A program made the translations under genes and the position numbers. 12,406 nt of DNA. Origin: Candidatus Sediminicultor tertius. Lineage in GTDB: Bacteria; Atribacterota; Phoenicimicrobiia; Phoenicimicrobiales; Phoenicimicrobiaceae. Of this stretch, positions 1-5,806 are shown piece by piece; within the stretch, counting starts at the first letter, position 1; every line of letters begins with the position of its first letter. A model generated the notes under the pieces. The model did not search any database, was not told the origin of the DNA, and saw only the letters and a program-made list of their open reading frames with translations. The stretch lies in the NCBI GenBank assembly GCA_003527405.1, contig DPXH01000175.1:1-12406 (forward strand), written 5' to 3'.

Positions 1-127
1 ATTTTAAATATTTTTGAAGTACCCTTCTAAATAAATTACTTTTTATTAACTCTTCGCTGTCCGGGCACACTCCTCTATTGCTTTTAATAACTACTTGTTT
101 ATCATAAAAATGAAATTCTTCTTTCAC
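1..127 (-). CDS. Possible partial gene running off the left edge, product unknown
   Basis: From a GTG at 125-127 the minus strand stays open for 42 codons to the window edge, while the other two minus frames contain stops. The predicted start is MKEEFHFYDKQVV and the fragment is rich in Lys, Glu and hydrophobic residues, as a real protein would be. I recognise no domain. The nearest ribosome binding site (AAGGAG, inside the 54-base gap after proC) lies about 15 bases from the GTG, which is too far, and an in-frame TAA just upstream rules out a longer version. It would be the next gene of the run after proC. It may be a chance open frame. Confidence 0.4.
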   Translation of the reverse strand, partial: MKEEFHFYDKQVVIKSNRGVCPDSEELIKSNLFRRVLQKYLK

Positions 128-181
128 TATGTTTTATATTTGCTCCTTTTTAAAGTTGTTTTTTAATGTTACAAATTCTTT

Positions 182-997
182 CTATCGCGAAATTTCCTTA
201 GATTTTTCTGTTGCTCGGCTTATTGCCTTAATGAGAGCTACCCTTATTCCTCCATCTTCTAATTCCATCAATCCATCTACCGTAACTCCCGCTGGAGTAG
301 TTACAGCATCCTTTAACAAAGCCGGATGCATTCCTGTTTTTAATACCATCTTTGACGCTCCCGATAGGGTTTGAGCGGTTAATTTTTTAGCCAATTCACG
401 AGGTAGACCCATTCTTACTCCTCCTTCAGTTAAAGATTCGATAATTATATAGGCATATGCCGGCCCACTGCCTGATAAAGCTGTAACTACATCCATTAAT
501 TCTTCCCGGTAAATAACCTCCACTAACCCTATTGCTCCAAAAATATCTATAGCCATCTGAATGTGATTTTCCTCAATATGCTTCCCCGGACAGAGAACGG
601 TCATGCCTTCGTTAATTAAGGCGGGCGTATTGGGCATGGCCCTGATTACCGGGATATTCTTTTCCAAACATTCCTCTATGAATTGAGTACTGGTGGCCGC
701 AGCAATGGATATTATTAATTGTTTTCCAGAAATTATGTCTTTGATATCAGAAAGTACTTTCTTTATCATCTGGGGCTTAATCGCAAGTATAATTATATCT
801 TTCCCTAAAATCATTTCTCTATTATTAATATATGTTTTAATGCCATATTTTTTGTTTATCTCTTGAGCATGTGCTTCCTGGGCAGTACTGCCAGCTAAAT
901 TTTCTTTCTTCACTAAATTATTTTTTATTATTCCATTAAGAAGAGTTTCCCCTATTTTTCCTACTCCGATTATAGCAACTTTTTTATTGGTAAGCAT
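182..997 (-). CDS. proC: Pyrroline-5-carboxylate reductase (ProC)
   Basis: Cytoplasmic enzyme that reduces 1-pyrroline-5-carboxylate to L-proline with NAD(P)H, the last step of proline synthesis. With the start used here it has 271 residues, normal for the family. The N-terminal Rossmann motif GVGKIG is at about residues 11-16, followed by the AIKPQ strand, the RAMPNTPALI motif at about 119-128, and the C-terminal helical signature with SGSGPAY at about 175 and TPAGVT near residue 235. An ATG 33 bases upstream (1030) also opens the frame, but the strong site AAGGAGG at 1010-1016 lies between the two ATGs, so 997 is chosen. The 12-base spacing is long. A 185-base spacer with a possible promoter separates it from the upstream UPF0280 gene, so it may be transcribed independently. 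Confidence 0.95.
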   Translation of the reverse strand: MLTNKKVAIIGVGKIGETLLNGIIKNNLVKKENLAGSTAQEAHAQEINKKYGIKTYINNREMILGKDIIILAIKPQMIKKVLSDIKDIISGKQLIISIAAATSTQFIEECLEKNIPVIRAMPNTPALINEGMTVLCPGKHIEENHIQMAIDIFGAIGLVEVIYREELMDVVTALSGSGPAYAYIIIESLTEGGVRMGLPRELAKKLTAQTLSGASKMVLKTGMHPALLKDAVTTPAGVTVDGLMELEDGGIRVALIKAISRATEKSKEISR

Positions 998-1009
998 AAT
1001 ATTTATATC

Positions 1010-1016
1010 CCTCCTT
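1010..1016 (-). promoter_or_regulatory. Ribosome binding site that decides the proC start
   Basis: The minus strand reads AAGGAGG here, 12 bases before the ATG at 997 and downstream of the alternative ATG at 1030. It can therefore only serve the shorter form of ProC. Confidence 0.7.
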
Positions 1017-1107
1017 TTAATAAAAAGCATTCAATTTTAAAATTAACCAATTTACCAATTTAAAATCTAATAGTTACCCCGTCTAATCCGCCTACATCTC
1101 AGCTCTT

Positions 1108-1136
1108 ATTATATTCTATCAGTCCACAAAATTTCA
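1108..1136 (-). promoter_or_regulatory. Candidate promoter for proC
   Basis: A perfect TATAAT lies at 1108-1113 on the minus strand, about 110 bases upstream of the proC start. At 17-base spacing the -35 hexamer would be TGAAAT (1131-1136), a poor match to TTGACA, so the call rests on the -10 box. In AT-rich DNA this could be chance. Confidence 0.35.
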
Positions 1137-1182
1137 CCTTAAAGCCAAAAAATGCATAAAGGATTTGTTTGTCATCTTTTTT

Positions 1183-1950
1183 CTATTTTACTACAGTAAA
1201 ATTGATATCTCCCCATAGACCCATTTTATCATGTTTTATAATTACTACACCCTTTACCCCTTGTATCTTTTGGGCATAACTTAATCCTCTATCTATATCT
1301 TCCTTAGTTTTTATTATATTACCTACTGCCGTAGCAGCAGCATCCGCAAGCGAAACAGAATCAGAAATCACCGTAACCGCATCCGCCTTTCCAAAACTTA
1401 AAGAAGGACCCACTGTTCCAGAAGAGGTGCAAACTCCACAATAATTTTCTTGCGCCTTTATCCTTAAAACAATTCTCTGATTCAGAGGGGACTCTCCGGC
1501 AAATATACTCACTCTTCTCGCCTTACTACTCTTAATAAAAATATCCCCACCATTCTCCACTATTACTTCAGAAGAATAATTTAAAAGTTCTTTCCCTACG
1601 AATTCAGCTATTGCTCCTGCTACTGCAGCCATAGGTCCAACTCCACACAATGCTGTTGTGTGAATCATAGACTTGATTATCTCGGGAGCCTTTTTATCCT
1701 GAGAATAAGGGAAAAGAGTGTTTTGAAATAAAGGGTGGCTATAAATATAATTCTCTATCTGTTTTCTAAAGTCTGAAACTACCTGTCGTGCATAGAAACT
1801 TAATTCTTGATCCGCTCTTATAAATAAATCGCTTTCTTTTTCCTTTATTTGAAAAGAAATTAAATCTTTTCCTTCAATTAAATTTCGATATTTCCTTTCT
1901 TTATACTCCATTTTGTTAGTTTGAGGAAAAACCATTGCTTTTCTTCTCAC
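1183..1950 (-). CDS. UPF0280 (COG2122, ApbE-like) protein of the homocysteine pathway
   Basis: This 255-residue protein belongs to UPF0280/COG2122, a family distantly related to the flavin transferase ApbE. Visible family signatures are GPMAAVAGAIAE at about 103-114, VENGGDIFIK at about 131-140, CTSSGTVGPSLSFGKADAVT at about 174-193, and LADAAATAVGN at about 201-211. From memory of the literature, COG2122 is one of three proteins implicated in homocysteine formation from aspartate semialdehyde and sulfide in methanogens, together with DUF39 and NIL-ferredoxin proteins. Those two lie immediately upstream here, the nearer one 16 bases away, which supports this role. Its exact chemistry is not known to me. 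The GTG at 1950 has a weak AAGGA about 10 bases upstream. ATGs at residues 6 and 14 are alternatives, and the conserved part begins around residue 14 (MEYKERKYR). Confidence 0.85.
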   Translation of the reverse strand: MRRKAMVFPQTNKMEYKERKYRNLIEGKDLISFQIKEKESDLFIRADQELSFYARQVVSDFRKQIENYIYSHPLFQNTLFPYSQDKKAPEIIKSMIHTTALCGVGPMAAVAGAIAEFVGKELLNYSSEVIVENGGDIFIKSSKARRVSIFAGESPLNQRIVLRIKAQENYCGVCTSSGTVGPSLSFGKADAVTVISDSVSLADAAATAVGNIIKTKEDIDRGLSYAQKIQGVKGVVIIKHDKMGLWGDINFTVVK

Positions 1951-1966
1951 TTACTTTTTATCCTTT

Positions 1967-2374
1967 TTAAAAGGTAACTTTGATTGCCTGTAAAGGACAA
2001 GCCTCTACACAATTACCACATACTATACACTTTTCATAATCGAACTTTAATTTATAAGTCACTTTGTCTAAGAATAACACTCCTGTTGGACAAATAGAGA
2101 CGCAAGCTCCACAATCAATACATTTCTCCTCATCCCATATTACCTCTTGCTCTAATAGTTCAATCCCTACGCCTATCTGCCTGACAAAGTTCAAACCTTC
2201 TTTTATTTGCTCGTCCTCTCCTTTGAGTTCTAAAACTAATTTTCCCCCCAAACTTGGTTCGAATTTTGCCTGCAAAATATTTACCCACAAGCCATAATCT
2301 TTTATCAACTGATAGGTTACTGGTCTCTCAACATTTTGAGGAGAAAATGTAAAAATTACTTTCTTGTTTAACAT
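1967..2374 (-). CDS. NIL domain / 2[4Fe-4S] ferredoxin protein of the homocysteine pathway
   Basis: A 135-residue fusion of an N-terminal NIL domain (about residues 3-76, a ligand-binding fold also found in methionine ABC transporter ATPases) with a C-terminal double-cluster ferredoxin. The cluster ligands are clear: C85, C88, C91 and C95 in CIDCGACVSICP, and C116, C119, C122 and C126 in CIVCGNCVEACP. Family knowledge: NIL-ferredoxin proteins paired with DUF39 proteins are needed for homocysteine synthesis in methanogens, probably supplying electrons for sulfur transfer or reduction. The DUF39 gene is the next gene upstream and UPF0280 follows after 16 bases, completing the set. Two low-potential clusters suggest an anaerobic cytoplasm. 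The ribosome binding site is weak (AAAGGA, about 9 bases before the ATG). Confidence 0.9.
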   Translation of the reverse strand: MLNKKVIFTFSPQNVERPVTYQLIKDYGLWVNILQAKFEPSLGGKLVLELKGEDEQIKEGLNFVRQIGVGIELLEQEVIWDEEKCIDCGACVSICPTGVLFLDKVTYKLKFDYEKCIVCGNCVEACPLQAIKVTF

Positions 2375-2467
2375 TTAAATCATTCCTTTAAGCTTATTAT
2401 TTTAGAAATTTTAATTTCCAAATATATTATGGTTATTCCCCAAAAAGCTAAAAAATATTTTCAACAA

Positions 2468-2473
2468 ATTATA
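2468..2473 (-). promoter_or_regulatory. Possible promoter -10 box upstream of the NIL-ferredoxin gene
   Basis: The minus strand carries a perfect TATAAT about 94 bases before the NIL-ferredoxin start. At 17-base spacing the -35 position reads AATTAT, which does not resemble TTGACA. This would allow the distal homocysteine genes to be expressed when the main promoter is off, but the evidence is weak. Confidence 0.25.
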
Positions 2474-2535
2474 CATATGGTGCGTTACAGATAATTTTAT
2501 AGTAAATTATGGCTTTTTAGCTATAATTATGTTGT

Positions 2536-2561
2536 GAGGGCACGATGCATCGTGCCCCTAC
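2536..2561 (-). repeat. 26-bp palindromic repeat, family GTAGRGGC...GYCYTC (copy 1)
   Basis: On the minus strand the unit begins GTAGGGGCACGATGC and ends ATCGTGCCCTC. The core GGGCACGATGCATCGTGCCC is a perfect inverted repeat. Two other 26-bp units with the same ends occur at 5551-5607, and a truncated one at 11829-11846, so this is a dispersed element and not a single terminator. Confidence 0.8.
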
Positions 2562-2571
2562 GTTGCTATTT

Positions 2572-2617
2572 TGTCATTCCCGTACTCTTTGTCATTCCCC
2601 CGGAAGCGGGAATTCAG
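2572..2617 (+). repeat. ATTCCC-N8-GGGAAT repeat with a truncated neighbour
   Basis: TGTCATTCCCGTAC (2572-2585) is a half unit. It is followed by a full unit with ATTCCC at 2594-2599, an 8-base centre at 2600-2607, and GGGAAT at 2608-2613, ending in TCAG. The full unit fits the general form of the widespread GTCATTCCCGC...GCGGGAAT repeats, of which the neisserial dRS3 element is the best known. Confidence 0.75.
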
Positions 2618-2663
2618 ATTAACAAATTTACTTTCTTTTTAGGTTATAATCACTTAATTACTT

Positions 2664-3824
2664 CTACCGAATTTCTAATAAAGGCTTGAATTCATTCTCT
2701 TTGGAAAATTTTTGAATAGGCTCCTGTAATAAAAATTTTCCCCTTAGTATTTCTTCTTTTAATTTTTGGGCAATTTCTTGAGCTTTAGCATAACTGGAAA
2801 GAGGAGAAGTGGGAACATCTTTCCCTCGAATGGTAATATTCCCCTCCCTTAATTGCTTATAATTTACCCTGCCCAAAGAGGGCTTTTTTAAATGAGGAAA
2901 ACTATAATCAATTATCTCAGTCCATATATCTTCATCTTTTACGGCCACATTTTTCATTATTTCACTATTCAAAATAGGAATTGGTATTCCTATCCCTACC
3001 ACTAAAGTCACTCCGTATCCTTTAAAAGTTGCTGCCCGAATATAATCTGTGCTCATCCCTTTTAAATCTCCGATTACTGCCAATGTTCCACCTTTGTAGA
3101 TGGTTTTTTCATTTTCATCTTTTATTACTTGAGGATAAAATTGTGTCCCTTCCCAAACAATATAACCCTGTGCTCCACCTAAAAAGGTGCGAGTTCCAAT
3201 ACCGATAGTTTTAAATTGAGGATCATTAAGTAAGGGGCTCAATTGACCGCTGGTACAATAATTTGCGTTTCCTATATCAGGAAGTAATATCCCCATATAA
3301 GTATATATTTTCTTATTAGAAGTATTTACCGCTACATTATAGTTTTGATAACTATTTCGAGGATTAAATAAAATTGCTTGATTTATACTTTCTTTAGTAA
3401 TATAAGTCTCTATTTCCCGCCGGGGATAGCAATCAGTACCCTGGGATAGGGCTTTTAATTTAATCTCTTTACCGGAAATCAAATCTTCAATTACGTGAGC
3501 TCCCCCATACTCCATCCCTTCACTTTCAGAAAGCTGAGTAGCCCCCAAATAAACATCAACTGCTGCCAATCCCGCATAAGCTTCAACATCATTCAGCCAT
3601 ACTCTCTGCATTCGGATAGGAGGATCACTGTGTCCAAAATTAATTATTACTCCCGAGGAACACATTGGCCCAAAAGTACCGGTAGTGACCACATCAATTT
3701 CTTCTGTAGCCTTTTCTATACCCTTTTCTTCAACTATCGGAATAATTTCTTCGGCAGTTACTATTACGGCTTCGCCTTTTTTAATCCTTTTATTTATTTC
3801 TTCGTAAGTTCTTTGTATGGTCAA
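2664..3824 (-). CDS. DUF39 (COG1900) homocysteine biosynthesis protein
   Basis: A 386-residue DUF39/COG1900 protein. Family knowledge: its methanogen relative is required to make homocysteine from aspartate semialdehyde, probably through a cysteine persulfide. Three cysteines lie in conserved-looking motifs: C55 in GPMCSSG, C132 in GTDCYPRRE and C190 in NANYCTSG. The first two fit the positions I recall as important in the methanogen protein. Gly-rich motifs follow (IGIGTRTFLGGAQGYI at about 207-222). It lacks the C-terminal CBS domains of longer archaeal members. The start is a TTG at 3824 with AGGAGG 8 bases upstream; no ATG or GTG fits. The gene begins 17 bases after the cimA stop, so the two are almost certainly cotranscribed, and NIL-ferredoxin and UPF0280 partners follow. 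Confidence 0.9.
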   Translation of the reverse strand: MTIQRTYEEINKRIKKGEAVIVTAEEIIPIVEEKGIEKATEEIDVVTTGTFGPMCSSGVIINFGHSDPPIRMQRVWLNDVEAYAGLAAVDVYLGATQLSESEGMEYGGAHVIEDLISGKEIKLKALSQGTDCYPRREIETYITKESINQAILFNPRNSYQNYNVAVNTSNKKIYTYMGILLPDIGNANYCTSGQLSPLLNDPQFKTIGIGTRTFLGGAQGYIVWEGTQFYPQVIKDENEKTIYKGGTLAVIGDLKGMSTDYIRAATFKGYGVTLVVGIGIPIPILNSEIMKNVAVKDEDIWTEIIDYSFPHLKKPSLGRVNYKQLREGNITIRGKDVPTSPLSSYAKAQEIAQKLKEEILRGKFLLQEPIQKFSKENEFKPLLEIR

Positions 3825-3841
3825 AAAATAACCCTCCTACT

Positions 3842-5398
3842 TCACCCTTTATTCTCTTTTTTCTGAAACGCAATTATATTTAACATTTTCTCAGTTGCTT
3901 CTATAGCTGCTAAAACCTGATCGGGGTTAACTCCTTTAGTGATAAAAGTTTTGTGATTTTGCCACCCCCAGGTAATGGTACACTGCACTAAAGCATCCGT
4001 TTTCCCTCCGGGAGGTATATTAACCGTATAATCTAAAAGAATTGGCAAAGGATAATTTATTTTTTTTGCTATTTTCCCAATGGCATTCATAAATGCATCA
4101 TATCCACCGTCCCCTTGGGCACTCTCTTCTAATTGCATCTCTTTATTCTTCCCTTTATCTTTATACAGCAATTTAACTACCGCGATAGGCCTCAATTCCA
4201 TGCTGGTAACTATATTACATAATTCTAATTTAAAGGTCTTCTCTTGTGGTGTTTCTAAAACATCTGAAATAATATAAGGTAAATCCCCTGTTGTAATAGT
4301 TTCTTTTCTATCGCCAAGTTCAATAATTCTCTCTAACACACGTTTTTTTTGTGCTTTAGTAAGCTCAATGTCAATTTCCTCTAAATTATATTCTAAATTA
4401 GATTTTCCGCTTAGTTTACCCAAAGAATATTGTCTCTTACGGTTAAATCGTTCAGGGAAAAGAGAGGTAACATATAGATTGCCCTTTTTATCTCCATCTG
4501 CATGAATCCCAGCGGTCTGTGTAAAGACATTAGAGCCAGATATAGGTTTGTTAAAAGCTATTCTTTGTCCAGAAAAGGCTTCAACTGTTTTACTAAGATG
4601 GAATAAGCATTTTTCTTCAATTCCTGTTTTAATTTTAAGAAAATCGTGAAGCCCAACTACCACTTCTTCTAAGGGAGCATTTCCTGTGCGTTCTCCCATA
4701 CCATTGACTGTACAATGAACTCCTTTTATCCCTGCTTCTACGGCTATCAAAGTATTCGCCGTAGCTACACCATAATCATTGTGGGCGTGAAAATCAAAAT
4801 GAAGATTAGGATATCTTGCTAAGATTTCTTTAATAAATTCGGAAACCTGGGAAGAATAAAGAATTCCAAGTGTATCAGGTAACATAAATCGTTTTATCGA
4901 TTCTTCTTGAAGACTATTTAAAAGATAATAAACATAATCTCGAGAATTGATCATCCCTTGAGACCAATCTTCAAAATATATATTACAAGTAATTCCTTTT
5001 TTATTAGCATATGCAACAGTTTCTTTTATATCTTGGACGTGCTGTTCTTTGGTCTTCCTTAATTGATTTGTCAAGTGATTCATTGACCCTTTGCTAAGGA
5101 TATTCATTACTTTTCCACCAAGATTATTTATCCAATCGATCGATTCTGTTTTATCTACAAATCCTAAAATTTCTATCTTCTCTACACAGTTCATCTTTTT
5201 AGCCCAATCGATTATTTCGGCCACAGATTGTTCTTCTCCTTTACTCACTTTAGCGCTGGCAATTTCAATTCTATCTACTTTTACTTCTTCCAGTAAAATC
5301 TTGGCAATAGTTAATTTCTCCTGGGGAGAATAACTCACGCCCTTCATTTGTTCTCCGTCTCTTAAAGTAGTATCCATTATTTCTATTTCCTTGTTCAC
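3842..5398 (-). CDS. cimA: (R)-citramalate synthase, Leptospira type (second LeuA-like enzyme)
   Basis: A DRE-TIM metallolyase of 518 residues predicted to condense pyruvate with acetyl-CoA to citramalate, the entry to threonine-independent isoleucine synthesis. The TIM barrel starts with DTTLRDGEQ (R13, D14). Metal and catalytic residues include D14, H204 and H206 (HAHND), T176 and H299 (AGIHADGDKKGNLY). A C-terminal LeuA-dimer type regulatory domain occupies about 385-510 and should bind the inhibitor, isoleucine if CimA. It resembles, as I remember it, Leptospira interrogans CimA through most of its length. At an offset of three residues the pocket residues L81, L104 and Y144 of that enzyme are L78, L101 and Y141 here, which favours pyruvate. 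A second 2-isopropylmalate synthase is the alternative, but a normal leuA lies upstream. The GTG start has a perfect AGGAGGTGA at 5405-5413, 6 bases away. A 408-base repeat-rich spacer precedes it. Confidence 0.85.
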   Translation of the reverse strand: MNKEIEIMDTTLRDGEQMKGVSYSPQEKLTIAKILLEEVKVDRIEIASAKVSKGEEQSVAEIIDWAKKMNCVEKIEILGFVDKTESIDWINNLGGKVMNILSKGSMNHLTNQLRKTKEQHVQDIKETVAYANKKGITCNIYFEDWSQGMINSRDYVYYLLNSLQEESIKRFMLPDTLGILYSSQVSEFIKEILARYPNLHFDFHAHNDYGVATANTLIAVEAGIKGVHCTVNGMGERTGNAPLEEVVVGLHDFLKIKTGIEEKCLFHLSKTVEAFSGQRIAFNKPISGSNVFTQTAGIHADGDKKGNLYVTSLFPERFNRKRQYSLGKLSGKSNLEYNLEEIDIELTKAQKKRVLERIIELGDRKETITTGDLPYIISDVLETPQEKTFKLELCNIVTSMELRPIAVVKLLYKDKGKNKEMQLEESAQGDGGYDAFMNAIGKIAKKINYPLPILLDYTVNIPPGGKTDALVQCTITWGWQNHKTFITKGVNPDQVLAAIEATEKMLNIIAFQKKENKG

Positions 5399-5415
5399 CT
5401 TTAATCACCTCCTAA

Positions 5416-5444
5416 TAGTCGTTAGTGAATAGTGAATAGTCGTT
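5416..5444 (-). repeat. 29-bp dispersed repeat upstream of cimA (copy 1)
   Basis: This is identical over 29 bases to 11793-11821. On the minus strand it begins and ends with AACGACTA and has two TTCACTA-like units between. It ends 2 bases before the AGGAGGTGA ribosome binding site of cimA, so it lies in the 5' untranslated part of the message. Confidence 0.85.
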
Positions 5445-5523
5445 AGTTAGTTTTTGGTTTTCAGTTTATAGTTTTTAGATAAAGAAAATCAGTTTACGGT
5501 TATCAATCTTCGGTTATCAGTAG

Positions 5524-5544
5524 CATCACGGCGTTGTCGTGATG
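5524..5544. repeat. 7-bp stem hairpin
   Basis: CATCACG (5524-5530) and CGTGATG (5538-5544) pair across a 7-base loop. No U-tract follows on either strand, so it is not an intrinsic terminator. Its sequence resembles the nearby GGCACG palindromes, and it may be a decayed copy of the same kind of element. Confidence 0.5.
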
Positions 5545-5550
5545 AATAGA

Positions 5551-5607
5551 GAAGACACGGCACGCCGTGCCTCTACACAATGAGGACGCACCGCAAACCG
5601 CCCCTAC
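5551..5607 (-). repeat. Two tandem 26-bp palindromic repeats (copies 2 and 3)
   Basis: On the minus strand, 5582-5607 begins GTAGGGGCGGTTTGC and 5551-5576 begins GTAGAGGCACGGCG. Each is exactly 26 bp and both share the ends GTAGRGGC and TC with the copy at 2536-2561. A 5-base linker separates them. The 5551-5576 copy is a near-perfect palindrome, while the other has lost most of its symmetry. Confidence 0.75.
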
Positions 5608-5647
5608 CTCTATCTCCTGGATTTTGATTTCTTTTTCTTTCTTCCTA

Positions 5648-5679
5648 ACTATACGCTATACGCTAAACGCTCCACGCTT
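5648..5679. repeat. Short ACGCT word array
   Basis: Four imperfect units of 7-8 bases (TATACGC, TATACGC, TAAACGC, TCCACGC) follow one another. No coding function or known element is recognised. Confidence 0.6.
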
Positions 5680-5722
5680 TCTTTACTTATTACACATTAC
5701 CAATCACTCTTTACTATTTTTT

Positions 5723-5777
5723 TAACGAGATACGATTCACAAGACTTGTCCCCGTGAAAACGGGGATACGAGATACG
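5723..5777 (+). repeat. GAGATACG word repeat interrupted by a GAAA-loop hairpin
   Basis: TAACGAGATACGATTCAC (5723-5740) and CGAGATACGAA match the two halves of the repeat at 8436-8470. Between the halves about 28 bases replace the 6-base GAGATA of the other copy. These contain TCCCCGT (5749-5755) and ACGGGGA (5760-5766), a 7-bp stem closed by a GAAA loop. Confidence 0.75.
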
Positions 5778-5806
5778 AATTTGCAGCCAGGTAACTAACT
5801 AACCAA

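Larger units (their letters stand above)
2375..2663 (-). other. 289-base spacer between the DUF39 and NIL-ferredoxin genes
   Basis: No coding sequence is visible. The spacer holds a 26-bp palindrome (2536-2561), a partial and a full ATTCCC-type repeat (2572-2617), and an AT-rich stretch with a possible promoter -10 box (2468-2473). The palindrome is not followed by a U-tract, so it does not look like an intrinsic terminator. Confidence 0.6.
5399..5806 (-). other. 408-base repeat-filled spacer between leuA and cimA
   Basis: No gene is seen. From left to right it holds the cimA ribosome binding site, a 29-bp repeat also found before ilvB, CAGTTTA/GGTTATCA word repeats (about 5455-5520), a hairpin (5524-5544), two 26-bp palindromes (5551-5607), an array of ACGCT words (5648-5679), a GAGATACG word repeat interrupted by a GAAA-loop hairpin (5723-5777), and AACTAACT words that run into the end of leuA. 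I found no convincing terminator or promoter. Confidence 0.7.

Noticed and set aside
2536..2561. The GGGCACGATGCATCGTGCCC palindrome as a terminator between DUF39 and the NIL-ferredoxin gene
   Set aside because: No U-tract follows on the transcribed strand, and the same 26-bp unit recurs elsewhere as a dispersed element.
3842..5398. cimA as a homocitrate synthase or a plain LeuA paralogue
   Set aside because: The pocket residues at 78, 101 and 141 and the AGIHADGDKKGNLY motif fit Leptospira-type citramalate synthase as I remember it, and a standard LeuA is encoded next to it. The substrate still needs biochemical proof.
5399..5806. The repeat-rich spacer as an insertion sequence remnant or integration site
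   Set aside because: No transposase fragment, terminal inverted repeats of IS type, target duplication or tRNA gene could be found.
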